From Nitrosomonas sp. Is35 (GTDB taxonomy: Bacteria; Pseudomonadota; Gammaproteobacteria; Burkholderiales; Nitrosomonadaceae): a stretch of DNA of 64,000 nt. Made by a program: the position numbers and the translations under genes. Each line of letters opens with the position of its first letter. Within the stretch, counting starts at the first letter, position 1. Of the stretch, positions 18,683-27,556 are shown piece after piece. A model generated the notes under the pieces. It was not told where the DNA came from. It did no database searches and saw nothing but the letters and a program-made list of their open reading frames with translations. The stretch spans positions 1,116,001 through 1,180,000 of the forward strand of contig NZ_JAWJZH010000001.1 in assembly GCF_033063295.1 (NCBI RefSeq), given 5' to 3'.

Positions 18683-19633
18683 TTATTTTTCTGATAAAAG
18701 CACCGTCATTTCACCTTGCTCAATACTTTGCAGCGGGAACAATGTTTTAAGCGATTGTATCAATCCGGCACGATCAGCTGAGTTGAATTCTCCGCTGACT
18801 TTTAGCGTATTTAACCGCGTTTCACCCAATGTGATAGGGTGGACATGGTAACGGTTGATTTGGCGGATGACCTCGCTCAGTAGTGTATCCCGGAAAATTA
18901 ATCTGTTGTTGCGCCAAGCCGTTACAGTTTCCGCATCCGCCCGGGAAATATCCGATAGCTCGCGCTGCGTGTAGGAAAGTTGCTGCCCATTGTGGATAGT
19001 TTTAACCTGTTCGTTTTGACCGTCCAGTGCAATTTCCACTGCGCCTTCAAGTACAGCAACGGTTGTTTTGTCATTGTCCCGGTCGACATTAAACACGGTT
19101 CCGATATCCCGGATGATCCCGCCGCCTGCATAAACTTCAAACGCACGGAAGCGTTCGGTGCCAATCTTGAACAATGCTTCGCCGTGTTCGATGGTTACTT
19201 TCCGGGTCAATCCGTATGCCGCCAGACGCAGTTTTGTGCCGGTATTGATATCAATGGTGGTTCCATCGGCTAGCACAATCCGTTCGCGTTCGCCGATCGC
19301 TGTAATGATGACATCTTCAGTCCGGCTGAGCCAATGCATGGCACTGAATATGAGCGCCAATAGCAACAGGCTTGCAGCTCTAGCACGGAAATTTTTTCGC
19401 GGTTTCTGTTCCAGATAATCCAGGTTGTCCCATAGCTGGGCATAAAGTTGGTATTCCGCGCGGTGCAAACTGCTTTGCGCCAACCAGGCTTCAAAGGCTT
19501 TTTGTTCGGCATCATTGTTGTTGCTTTGATGCATGCGGAGAAACCATGATGCAGCTTCTTCGGCCAGAGAGGTTTCTGATGACGCCGGGTTTTCTGGATC
19601 GGTCGAAGATGGTTTCGGCATGGTGTCGTTCAT
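18683..19633 (-). CDS. fecR: FecR-family anti-sigma regulator
   Basis: A 316-residue single-pass protein. The cytoplasmic N-terminal domain (WFLRMHQSNNNDAEQKAFEAW, about 30-62) is the DUF4880 region that binds the sigma factor. A transmembrane helix lies near 85-102. The periplasmic FecR domain (GERERIVLADGTTIDINTGT ... AVLEGAVEI) and C-terminal STN-like part receive the signal from the receptor. It overlaps fecI by four bases and precedes the receptor by 130 bases. Confidence 0.92.
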   Translation of the reverse strand: MNDTMPKPSSTDPENPASSETSLAEEAASWFLRMHQSNNNDAEQKAFEAWLAQSSLHRAEYQLYAQLWDNLDYLEQKPRKNFRARAASLLLLALIFSAMHWLSRTEDVIITAIGERERIVLADGTTIDINTGTKLRLAAYGLTRKVTIEHGEALFKIGTERFRAFEVYAGGGIIRDIGTVFNVDRDNDKTTVAVLEGAVEIALDGQNEQVKTIHNGQQLSYTQRELSDISRADAETVTAWRNNRLIFRDTLLSEVIRQINRYHVHPITLGETRLNTLKVSGEFNSADRAGLIQSLKTLFPLQSIEQGEMTVLLSEK

Positions 19634-20133
19634 GCCAATATCTGGCGCAACCGCACCAGTGCCCGGATGAGCAGTTTTTCAACGGCATTGCGGGTGATTC
19701 CCAATTGACTGGCGATTTCATCATGCGAAAGGCCGTCGAATTTGTGAAGGATAAATGCGCGGTGGCATTGTGGCGGTAGTCCTTCGATAATGGTACAGAG
19801 TTGCTTCAGGATTTGCCGTGCATAAACAATACGCTCGGGATTCAGCGCATCGCTAACCGGCAAATCATGGAGCGGCAGTTCATCAATCGCACGATGAGCC
19901 GGTTGCCTGATTTGTAGGCGATGGTAGTCGATTGCCAAGTTTCCGGCGATGCGATAAAGCATTGCGCGTGCATTCTGCAAGGTCTCGCCGGTCTGATAAT
20001 GCATGATCCGGATAAATGTCTCCTGGGTCAATTCCGCGGCAATCTCGCGGCAACCCACGCGCTTTGACAAAAAAGCGCGTAATTCAGACATATGCCGGAG
20101 GTAAATCTGAGTGAGAAAGATACTGGAATTCAT
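19630..20133 (-). CDS. fecI: FecI-family ECF sigma factor
   Basis: A 167-residue ECF sigma factor. The region 2 helix includes AAELTQETFIRIM and MLYRIAGNLAIDYHR (about 30-76). Region 4 (IEGLPPQCHRAFILHKFDGLSHDEIASQLGITRNAVEK) carries the helix-turn-helix. It should direct transcription of the downstream TonB receptor and PepSY genes under iron limitation. Its stop overlaps the fecR start. A strong dyad lies about 70 bases upstream of the start. Confidence 0.92.
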   Translation of the reverse strand: MNSSIFLTQIYLRHMSELRAFLSKRVGCREIAAELTQETFIRIMHYQTGETLQNARAMLYRIAGNLAIDYHRLQIRQPAHRAIDELPLHDLPVSDALNPERIVYARQILKQLCTIIEGLPPQCHRAFILHKFDGLSHDEIASQLGITRNAVEKLLIRALVRLRQILA

Positions 20134-20202
20134 GAAGCGGTTTGAAAAGACGGGTCACCTGCAATGCTTGTGCGCCGCATTATGCTTGACACTGATTTCG
20201 AT

Positions 20203-20229
20203 TGGAATGCGGCATAATGCCGCATTCCA
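20203..20229. promoter_or_regulatory. 12-bp dyad upstream of fecI
   Basis: TGGAATGCGGCA and TGCCGCATTCCA form a perfect inverted repeat around TAA. It lies 70-96 bases upstream of the fecI start. The related element GCCGCATTATGC (20174-20185) precedes it. It does not match a Fur box well (GATAAT repeats are absent). A regulator-binding site or a bidirectional hairpin are both possible. Confidence 0.5.
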
Positions 20230-20309
20230 TGGGTAGGCGAACGCTGGTTGTGACTGGAGTAAACCAGTGCTGTGTTGATGGTATCGGGTTGGGTAGCTAT
20301 CCGTTTTGC

Positions 20310-20447
20310 TTAATATTTCAGATGGATTGAACCTAGGAAAGCGAGAGGCTGGCCGGGAATATTGTTGTTGCTCGTGGCACCAAATTGCTGTCCATCGCCA
20401 TTAAAAAATATTTCTGATAGAAGATCGAACTTGATCTTCGAGACTAC
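20310..20447 (-). pseudogene. C-terminal relic of a second TonB-dependent receptor
   Basis: The minus strand encodes about 45 residues ending GQPLAFLGSIHLKY before TAA (20310-20312). Preceding residues include FFNGDGQQFGATSNNN. This is the usual last strand of siderophore-receptor barrels and parallels FLGSLRIDY of the intact receptor nearby. An in-frame TGA lies just upstream, and no start or other receptor sequence remains in 20134-20616. Confidence 0.7.
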
Positions 20448-20616
20448 TCATTAGATGCAAGGGAAGTTGTAATACACAAGATCTTGGTTTCGTTGGTAGA
20501 GATTGTTCCTGATCCAGGTTGACCAGAATGCCGGTCAGACTATGCAAAACCATGATCACTTATGACTAAATATGGTCAATTATTTGTGGTTAAACAATTG
20601 ATTATATTAGTAATTG

Positions 20617-20708
20617 TGGCGGAGAAGGCGGGATTCGAACCCGCGGTACGGTTTGAGCCGTACACACGCTTTCCAGGCGTGCACCTTCAGCCGCTCGGTC
20701 ACTTCTCC
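20617..20708 (-). tRNA. tRNA-Ser (GGA)
   Basis: Minus-strand sequence GGAGAAG...CTTCTCC gives a paired acceptor. The anticodon stem CACGC/GCGTG holds loop CTGGAAA (anticodon GGA). A long variable arm (TGTACGG/CCGTAC) is typical of serine tRNAs. The T-loop is GGTTCGAATCC, and GCCA ends the gene. Confidence 0.97.
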
Positions 20709-20786
20709 AGGTAATTTCGGCAAGGGGGCAAAGAATAAACCAGTTCCCCGTTTCGGGCAAATTTGTTTTGCGAATTGTCGCTAATT

Positions 20787-21254
20787 TTAGCTCAAAAATT
20801 TCCATGTCGAGAAGGTGGCGCCTTGTCCGGCTATCGTGCCATCCGGTTTATGGATATTCCAGATGATAATCCGCTCGGCCAAGAAACGTTTGCCGGTACT
20901 GGATATCCTGATGCCACTGTAATCAGCATGATAGCCCTGGGTTTTTACCTGTTCCAGCATGCGTGCGCGCTCTTCCCGTTTGGCCGGTTCCGCCGTCAGG
21001 CGGGAAGGGGTGCGCGTAAATTGCTGCCAGTCCATCATCCATAAATTGAGCGCCGTGCGATTACCGTAATTTAATACCGGATCATCTTCCGTGCCGTGCG
21101 ATGCCACCACAAATGCACTGTCGAATAACCGTTCCGCTTGCTCCAGGGGCGTGCCAGTCCGTTCGATCAATTCCTGTTTGACCCAGTGTACGTAGCTGTC
21201 GAGTAAATACTGACACCATTGCACCGTTTCGGGATTTTTCCATTCGGTTTGCAT
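20787..21254 (-). CDS. MEKHLA-domain protein
   Basis: A 155-residue soluble protein matching the MEKHLA family, a PAS-like fold also found at the C-terminus of plant HD-ZIP III factors. Recognisable parts are LFDSAFVVASHGTEDDPVLNYGNRTALNLWMMDWQQF (about 43-80) and the end YSGIRISSTGKRFLAERIIIWNIHKPDG. The function of stand-alone bacterial members is unknown; ligand or redox sensing has been suggested because of the fold. It lies between tRNA-Ser and a glycosyltransferase gene with no close operon partner. Confidence 0.8.
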   Translation of the reverse strand: MQTEWKNPETVQWCQYLLDSYVHWVKQELIERTGTPLEQAERLFDSAFVVASHGTEDDPVLNYGNRTALNLWMMDWQQFTRTPSRLTAEPAKREERARMLEQVKTQGYHADYSGIRISSTGKRFLAERIIIWNIHKPDGTIAGQGATFSTWKFLS

Positions 21255-21334
21255 TATTCTGCGTTATATCAAAATTTTAATTTAATTCGGTGCAGTCATG
21301 GCTAAGCCGCCGCAAACAGATCACCTCGCAAGAA

Positions 21335-23914
21335 TCACAACCCCAAATAACCTTTCGCGATTTGGTAATACACTATCCGCAACGGTTTGCCTTCGCGCGT
21401 AATCGTGATGCTTTGCACCGGTCCGGGCTGATCGAGTAATCTGGCGTTGTCGTTGCCTGTGCGATCATATTCCAGATGCTGTCGCTCCATGCCAATCAGG
21501 ATTACCGGTCGAGTGGTTGGTGACTCCGATGGATGCCAGATTTCATACATGGCGCCGCTATCGCCAAACATATTACGCGAGCGGATATCCATCGGTTCTC
21601 CGTGTTGGTTGTAGAATGACAACGCACTGGCGACCGACCACTTGCTCATGCCGACGACCAGCGGCTTCTGTCCAGTTTCCTGCTGCACCTGGGCGGCAAT
21701 CTTTTCAATCTCGCTGGTAGTTTCACGCCAATAATAGCGAGTCATGAATGACGGGTAGGGGATTCCTGGGATCCCGAGCACCACGTAGTGCAACAATAAA
21801 GCATAGACCGCGATGGTAGTGGCAATATTTGGTTTCCAATATGCTTGAATGCGGCTAGCCAAGCTGCGGGGGGCAACTTTTTGCCCCATCATCCATGCCA
21901 TCGTAGGTACTATCGCCAGCCATAGTGGAGCTGTCCAGTGAAAGCGCAAAGAATCAAGTAAACTCAAAACAAAAAATATAACCAGCGGTATGCCCGTGAA
22001 GATGCATACGAATAAAGTGCGTCTGTGTGCCGTCTCGCTGCCATTCGGCTGGTTCTTGGGCCACAGCGCCCAGAATGCGGCGGCCAAGCCCACGGGTGAT
22101 AACAGCACCAGCAGATCGACGAACATAAGATGAGGGGAAAATAAGTCATCGCTGACACCGCGGATGCGCGATGACTGAAACATGATCGAAGACCAGTGAT
22201 GCTCCAAATTCCAGATAATAACCGGGGAAAACAGCAGTAGCGCCAGCAATGCGGCAAGGTACGGATGGGGGCGGAACAGCCAGCGGCGTGCAACCGGGTC
22301 GACGAGCACAAATAATAATGCGGCAGCGCCGAGCAGTCCAAGCGTATATTTGGATAAAATGCCGAGACCGAAAGCGATTCCCATGCCTAACCAAGCTGAA
22401 CTGCGGTTTGCGATCAAGGCGCGTTCCATGTAATACAGTGTGGCTGCCCAGGCGGCCATTACCGGGGCATCCGTAGTCATGAGGAAGCCGGTGGCAAAGG
22501 TGCACGGCAGAACAGCCAGCAGCAGCGTGGTGCGTATAGCGGTCGATTTGTCGTACAGATTTTTAGCCAAAGCATAGAGAAAACCCATCGTGATCAAGCC
22601 GCAGATGAATGCTCCAATCCTGACACCGAATTCATTATCACCGGCAATTGCGGTGCCCAGCCAGATCAGCCACGCCACCATGGGCGGATGATCGTAAAAA
22701 CTTAAATCCATGTGCTGAGCGTAGTTCCAGTAATAGGCTTCGTCGGGAATCAGTTGGATTTCGCCAAGATAAATTAACCGGAACACTATAATGAACGGTA
22801 CGATCCCGATCGCGGCCACGCGCCAGCGCGTATCTATAGTAGGGCGGTTGTCTTTGACGGGAAATATGTAGAAGATCGACCCCAGATAGCAGATGATTGC
22901 GGCAGCGGCGGTGGCGGCGAGAATCCCCCATAGCGGCGGTGCATGCCAGCCGTCCACAAGCAATGCTAGTATGCTGCCGCGTGACAATAGCGCAATGCTG
23001 CCGACCGCAGCAATACGGCCGATGCGGGGCCACTGCAGCTGGTTGGTCTGCCGCGAGCGGAACAATCCGCTGGAATTAAAAACGAGCAATACCGCCGCTG
23101 CCGCAAGAAAACTTGCCATATGAGCCGCTGCCAGCCCTGCGCCGTTGCTTTTCAGGATCTGGAACAACCCGATATCGATCAGCGCGCAGAGCAGTCCAAT
23201 CAGAATAACACGTCCGGCGTTGTGAATGGTGGTGCCGCCGGAAAGCGCAAGCAAGCGTTGCAGATAGGCCCATTGGTGGTGAAAGGACAGCTTTGAAGTG
23301 CCGCGTGTCCGGTCACGGAAACAGATGGGCACTTCCACCACTTTCAGCGTGCCTTGTCCGGCCATCAACAATTCGAGCAGGATTTTATAGCCATGCGCTT
23401 TCCCGGAAATAGTCGATGTCAGCTCGCGGCGGAATGCAAAAAAGCCCGAAGTGGCATCGTTCACATCGCACAGCGGGCGTGCCAGTGAGCCGCCGATGCG
23501 CGATAGCCATTGCCGGTGCAACGGCCAGCCTTCGGTGCGGCCGCCCGGAATATAGCGGCTGCCGATGGAAACATCGTGACTGCCATTCAGCACGGGCGCC
23601 ACGACAGCGGAAAGCTGTTCGGTCGGATGGCTCAGATCGGCATCCATGACCACAATCACATCGCTCTGTGCCTGCGCGGCACCGGCCAGAATCGATGCCG
23701 TCAAGTCCGGTTTCTCTGTGCGCTCAATGAGGCGTACCCGCGCTTTTTTCTCCCATGCCCGTACTTTTTCCGGAGTTCCGTCCTTTGAACCATCGTCGAC
23801 AAAAATAACTTCAAAGCTGTCCGGCGGAAGATTCAGTGCAAACAAGCTAGTTAATAACGGATCGATGTTATCGGCTTCGTTGAGTGTCGGTATTACTACG
23901 GAAAATTGTGTCAA
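21335..23914 (-). CDS. GT2-GtrA-GT39 fusion glycosyltransferase
   Basis: An 859-residue membrane enzyme with three units. Residues about 1-225 form a GT2 polyprenol-phosphate sugar transferase (SVVIPTLNEADNID, FVDDGSKDGT, VVMDADLSHPTE). About 230-355 is a GtrA-like four-helix segment (HNAGRVILIGLLCALIDIGL). About 360-859 is a GT39-type transferase (LIPDEAYYWNYAQHMDLSFYDHPPMV), with many helices and a periplasmic C-terminal part. A single chain could therefore charge undecaprenyl phosphate, flip it and transfer the sugar to a lipid or protein. The acceptor is unknown. Confidence 0.85.
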   Translation of the reverse strand: MTQFSVVIPTLNEADNIDPLLTSLFALNLPPDSFEVIFVDDGSKDGTPEKVRAWEKKARVRLIERTEKPDLTASILAGAAQAQSDVIVVMDADLSHPTEQLSAVVAPVLNGSHDVSIGSRYIPGGRTEGWPLHRQWLSRIGGSLARPLCDVNDATSGFFAFRRELTSTISGKAHGYKILLELLMAGQGTLKVVEVPICFRDRTRGTSKLSFHHQWAYLQRLLALSGGTTIHNAGRVILIGLLCALIDIGLFQILKSNGAGLAAAHMASFLAAAAVLLVFNSSGLFRSRQTNQLQWPRIGRIAAVGSIALLSRGSILALLVDGWHAPPLWGILAATAAAAIICYLGSIFYIFPVKDNRPTIDTRWRVAAIGIVPFIIVFRLIYLGEIQLIPDEAYYWNYAQHMDLSFYDHPPMVAWLIWLGTAIAGDNEFGVRIGAFICGLITMGFLYALAKNLYDKSTAIRTTLLLAVLPCTFATGFLMTTDAPVMAAWAATLYYMERALIANRSSAWLGMGIAFGLGILSKYTLGLLGAAALLFVLVDPVARRWLFRPHPYLAALLALLLFSPVIIWNLEHHWSSIMFQSSRIRGVSDDLFSPHLMFVDLLVLLSPVGLAAAFWALWPKNQPNGSETAHRRTLFVCIFTGIPLVIFFVLSLLDSLRFHWTAPLWLAIVPTMAWMMGQKVAPRSLASRIQAYWKPNIATTIAVYALLLHYVVLGIPGIPYPSFMTRYYWRETTSEIEKIAAQVQQETGQKPLVVGMSKWSVASALSFYNQHGEPMDIRSRNMFGDSGAMYEIWHPSESPTTRPVILIGMERQHLEYDRTGNDNARLLDQPGPVQSITITREGKPLRIVYYQIAKGYLGL

Positions 23915-24338
23915 GGGGATCTCTGAAAGTTGAATGATTGATTTTAAAAATAAGGGATTTGTTTAGGGGAAATTAGGATGCTTCCTGCGTTTTATCCGCA
24001 ATTAATCCGTTATCGTTATTATATTATTATGCATTATGTTTCGCCGCTAATTAAATTAACGATCTGAAAAAGCTCGGTTGTTTTGAAATTGGCGAATGAG
24101 GCACGATCTGAATCAGGTAATCCGGTGCGATGAAATTGCCGCCAGTATAAATAGGAAAATAGTGAATGGCTATTGATTTGGGCTTTGACAGAATTGTCCG
24201 GGATTGTAGTGGTGCAAGATGGATTTTTACCCCATTGTCAGTTTTCACAACTTGCAATGGGCGCGCAATCGAGAAGCGCGCAGGCTAGGGAATAATCCGG
24301 CAGGTTTGAGGACTGATTGCTAAGGCGCAACCGTTGAG
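23915..24338. other. Intergenic, no supported gene
   Basis: A 68-codon minus-strand frame (24051-24257) has no ribosome binding site and no recognisable composition, so it is not called. A GCGCGC/GCGCGC hairpin lies near 24258-24282. Nothing else is seen between msrB and the glycosyltransferase. Confidence 0.5.
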
Positions 24339-24857
24339 TCAGCTTCTGAGCGCCGGTAGCGGTTCGTCTTTGGGCACAAAATTGAGTGCAATGCCGTTGT
24401 TGCACCAGCGTTCACCGCGCGGCGGCGGGCCGTCTTTGAACACATGGCCTTGATGTCCGCCGCAGCGTGCGCAGTGGTATTCGGTACGCGGTTTGATCAG
24501 TTTGAAATCGAGCCGGGTGGCGATGTGTCCGGCAACCGGCTGAGTGAAACTGGGCCAGCCGGTCCAGCTTTCATATTTATGCGCGCTGTCAAACAGCGGC
24601 AGATAACAAGCGGCGCAAATGAATGTACCCGCGCGATCCTCGTACACCAGATTGCTCGATTCCGGGCGCTCGGTGGCTTCTTCAAACAAGATTTGATAGG
24701 CTCTGGGTGAAAGCAGCTTGCGCCATTCTTCATGCGGTTTGTTAAGCGGCGTGACCGGGCTGGCTGCTTCACCCACTGCCGCCGTGCGCAAACAGGCGGG
24801 AACCAGCGGAATCACGGCGGCTGCGGCCAGCGCTTGTAACACAGTGCGTCGTTTCAT
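24339..24857 (-). CDS. msrB: Exported peptide-methionine (R)-S-oxide reductase
   Basis: A 172-residue MsrB with a leader. MKRRTVLQALAAAAVIPLVPAC has a twin-arginine-like start and a lipobox-like VPAC, so it may be a Tat- or Sec-exported lipoprotein. The zinc cysteines are in FICAACYLPLF and YHCARCGGHQGHVF; the catalytic cysteine is in GERWCNNGIALNF. It reduces methionine-R-sulfoxide in proteins, here probably in the periplasm. It is a single gene 81 bases upstream of yggU. Confidence 0.92.
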   Translation of the reverse strand: MKRRTVLQALAAAAVIPLVPACLRTAAVGEAASPVTPLNKPHEEWRKLLSPRAYQILFEEATERPESSNLVYEDRAGTFICAACYLPLFDSAHKYESWTGWPSFTQPVAGHIATRLDFKLIKPRTEYHCARCGGHQGHVFKDGPPPRGERWCNNGIALNFVPKDEPLPALRS

Positions 24858-24938
24858 GAAATCTTCTCCAAAGCAGCAAAAGCGCGCGTGAATTGATTTT
24901 CTGGGATCTTTTCAGTGCAGCCGATTCGATCGTGCTAA

Positions 24939-25235
24939 TTAACCGCAAGATCCATCCAATAACACCGCCGGATCATGCGCGGATTGCTGAATCACGATCA
25001 CTTTATGGCGCGATTTATCGCCCTGTTTCAAGGTTACACGGGAAAGCGGCACATCAAAACGTTCGGCCAGAAATTTCAGCAAGGCGGTATTCGCTTTGCC
25101 TTCCACCGGCGGTGCGGCAAGTTTTATTTTTAGCGCATCGCCATGCAAACCGGCCGCTGCGGTATTTTTTGCACCCGGCTGAATGTGCAGCGTCAGCACG
25201 AGATTGTCCGCGTCATCGTACCGGTACCATCCCAT
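24939..25235 (-). CDS. yggU: DUF167 (YggU) family protein
   Basis: A 98-residue small protein of the YggU fold: LTLHIQPGAKNTAAAGLHGDALKIKLAAPPVEGKAN (about 14-49), then LLKFLAERFDVP and VTLKQGDKSRHKVI. The family function is unknown; it nearly always follows yggT and proC, as here, nine bases after yggT. Confidence 0.9.
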   Translation of the reverse strand: MGWYRYDDADNLVLTLHIQPGAKNTAAAGLHGDALKIKLAAPPVEGKANTALLKFLAERFDVPLSRVTLKQGDKSRHKVIVIQQSAHDPAVLLDGSCG

Positions 25236-25244
25236 GTCGATCGG

Positions 25245-25820
25245 TTAAAAGAGCATCGCGACGATTTCCTTATTCACGCCAGCCACGACCATCAATAGCA
25301 CTTGAATCAGGATCAGCACGAACAAGGGAGACAAGTCGACATTGGCGACCGGTGGTATGCGTTTGCGGAAAACAGCCAGGAACGGACGGGTAAAACTATC
25401 CAACAGCGGCGCCAGCGGACTGTGCGGATTAACCCACGACAAAACGGCTTGCATGATAATCATCATCAACACGATATAGAGCGTCGTCTTGATGATCTCA
25501 ATGATGCCCAGCAATCCCATCACACCCAGCGAAGTGACGATATTGATCTCGAAATCATACCCTTGCACCATATACATGCTGGCTATGATGGTGCATTCCA
25601 GCAGCCACGCCAGCACCAGTGTCGATAGATCCATCCCCGCCCAGCCGGGAATAAACCGGCGTGCCGGGCGTACAATAAAATCGGTCACCGCGATCAGAAA
25701 CTGCGAGACTGAGTTGTAGTAAGGAACGCGCAATAATTGAAAATAAAAACGCAATAACAACGCCAAGGAAAACAACCCCAGAATAGTATCAACAAGAAAA
25801 ATCAGGATTTGATTGGACAT
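25245..25820 (-). CDS. yggT: YggT family membrane protein
   Basis: A 191-residue integral membrane protein with two YggT repeats. The first spans about 10-95 (SLALLLRFYFQLLRVPYYNSVSQFL...PARRFIPG) and the second about 105-185 (MMIIMQAVLSWVNPHSPLAPLLDSFTRPFLAVFRKRIPP). The family has been linked to osmotic response and to chloroplast CCB3/YlmG; the exact role is unknown. It lies between proC and yggU on one transcript. Confidence 0.92.
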   Translation of the reverse strand: MSNQILIFLVDTILGLFSLALLLRFYFQLLRVPYYNSVSQFLIAVTDFIVRPARRFIPGWAGMDLSTLVLAWLLECTIIASMYMVQGYDFEINIVTSLGVMGLLGIIEIIKTTLYIVLMMIIMQAVLSWVNPHSPLAPLLDSFTRPFLAVFRKRIPPVANVDLSPLFVLILIQVLLMVVAGVNKEIVAMLF

Positions 25821-25882
25821 AACAATTTTCCAGAAAAACTATAATCGATAATTAAGAAATCGCTGATAAGTTATCGCGAACA

Positions 25883-26701
25883 TTATATTTTGCCGAACTC
25901 GTCACTTAATTCCCGTGAGCGTTTATTCGCAGCATGAATGGCAGTGATGATCTTACACTTAATATCATTTTTTTCCATAGTTTGTATCGCTTGCTCGGTG
26001 GTGCCGCCTTTGGAGGTTACCCGGGCGCGCAATACGGCCGCATCTTCATCGCTCGAGCTGGCCAGTTTGCTGGCGCCCGTGAATGTCTGCAAGCTGAGTT
26101 GTCTGGCTTGAGCGGCTGACAGGCCTAGTTCTATCGCCGCTTGCTGCATCGCTTCAATAAAGTAGAAGACATAAGCGGGACCGCTGCCGGAGATCGCCGT
26201 TACGGCATGCAGCATCTCTTCGTCATCCACCCAAAGGGTCGAACCTACCGCCGCGAGGATCGATTCAGCACTCGTTCTGTCCTGCGCATTCACGCTGGGT
26301 GCGGCATATAGACCGGTGACACCGGAACGCACCAGCGAAGGCGTATTGGGCATGGCACGCACAACCCGCTGATACCCGCCCAGCCAGCGCATGATATCTG
26401 TGGCGCGAATTCCGGCGGCAATCGATATCGTTAATTGGTTTTTCAATAACGGCGCGAGTTTCTGCGTCAATTCAAACAATTGCTGCGGTTTTACCGACAA
26501 CAAGATCACATCGCTGGCGGCGATGCCTTCGGCGAGATCGGCCACAGCCGTGATGCCGAATGCTTGCTGCAATTTTTCGCGGCTTTCGGCATTAATTTCC
26601 ACCACATTGAGTTGCCGGGCCGCATACCCTTGCTGCAACAATCCGCTGATTAAGGCGGAAGCCATATTACCGCCGCCGATGAACGAAATATTCATAGTCA
26701 T
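25883..26701 (-). CDS. proC: Pyrroline-5-carboxylate reductase
   Basis: A 272-residue enzyme performing the last step of proline synthesis, NAD(P)H reduction of pyrroline-5-carboxylate. The Rossmann start is ISFIGGGNMASALISGLL (residues 5-22). The signature near 215-250 reads ARVTSKGGTTEQAIQTMEKNDIK, and the substrate region is AVTAISGSGPAYVFYFIEAM. A start three codons later (MNISF) is equally possible. It is 27 bases downstream of mutM and 62 bases upstream of yggT. Confidence 0.96.
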   Translation of the reverse strand: MTMNISFIGGGNMASALISGLLQQGYAARQLNVVEINAESREKLQQAFGITAVADLAEGIAASDVILLSVKPQQLFELTQKLAPLLKNQLTISIAAGIRATDIMRWLGGYQRVVRAMPNTPSLVRSGVTGLYAAPSVNAQDRTSAESILAAVGSTLWVDDEEMLHAVTAISGSGPAYVFYFIEAMQQAAIELGLSAAQARQLSLQTFTGASKLASSSDEDAAVLRARVTSKGGTTEQAIQTMEKNDIKCKIITAIHAANKRSRELSDEFGKI

Positions 26702-26728
26702 TTTCTCGCTACGTTGATTGAACTGAGA

Positions 26729-27556
26729 TCAGTGCTGGCAAGCCGGGCAATAAAAACTGGCGCGTTGACCTTGTCTGATGTATTGAATAATACCCTCACA
26801 TTGTTTGCAGCGCTGGCCTTCACGTCCATAAACCCAATAGTGCTGCTGGAAGTAGCCGGGAGTTCCGTCGCTGTTCACAAAATCGCGCAAACTGCTGCCG
26901 CCTGCTTCGATTGCCTGCTGCAAAGTTTTTTTCACCGCCTGCACCAACCGCTCATACCGGGTCATGCCAATTCTGCCAGCGGCAATTTTGGGATTGATTC
27001 CGGCCAGAAACAAGGCTTCGTTCGCATAAATATTGCCCACACCAACCACCACGTGATGATTCATCAGCGTTTGCTTGATGCTGACACGGCTGTCTCTGGT
27101 TTTCGTGAATAACAGCGTTGCATCGAAATCCGCCGTTAAGGGTTCCGGGCCGAGATTCTGTAAAAGCGGATGGCGTAAAACATCGCCTGTTTGCCATAAC
27201 ACGGCACCAAAACGGCGCGGATCGCGCAACCTTAAGACCGTGCGGTCCCGCAGAATCAGATCAAAATGATCATGCTTTCCCGGCGGAAGCTCTGCATTTT
27301 GCGTTGGTGGCAGGATACGTAAGCTTCCTGACATTCCCAAATGCATGATCAACGTCCCGGTACCGCAGTCTAACAACAGATATTTGGCGCGCCGGGTTAC
27401 GGTTTGAATCGCCAGGCCTGCCAATAATGACGGTAACTCATCCGGTACCGGCCAGCGTAACCGGGGATTACGGACAATGACTTGCGCAATCGTTTGTCCC
27501 ACGATATGGGGTGCAATGCCGCGCCGCGTTGTTTCGACTTCGGGTAATTCCGGCAT
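26729..27556 (-). CDS. mutM: Formamidopyrimidine-DNA glycosylase
   Basis: A 275-residue base-excision repair enzyme removing 8-oxoguanine. The N-terminus is [13 protein letters not shown], with catalytic Pro2 and Glu3 after Met removal. The helix-two-turn-helix lies around [19 protein letters not shown]. The zinc finger [24 protein letters not shown] is at the C-terminus. Its ATG overlaps the stop of the DUF4340 gene (TGATG). Confidence 0.97.
   Translation of the reverse strand: MPELPEVETTRRGIAPHIVGQTIAQVIVRNPRLRWPVPDELPSLLAGLAIQTVTRRAKYLLLDCGTGTLIMHLGMSGSLRILPPTQNAELPPGKHDHFDLILRDRTVLRLRDPRRFGAVLWQTGDVLRHPLLQNLGPEPLTADFDATLLFTKTRDSRVSIKQTLMNHHVVVGVGNIYANEALFLAGINPKIAAGRIGMTRYERLVQAVKKTLQQAIEAGGSSLRDFVNSDGTPGYFQQHYWVYGREGQRCKQCEGIIQYIRQGQRASFYCPACQH

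Noticed and set aside
20186..20218. TTGACA ... CATAAT as a plus-strand promoter
   Set aside because: The spacer is 21 bases and no plus-strand gene follows.
24051..24257. 68-codon minus-strand frame before the glycosyltransferase
   Set aside because: No ribosome binding site, no recognised motif and no operon context.
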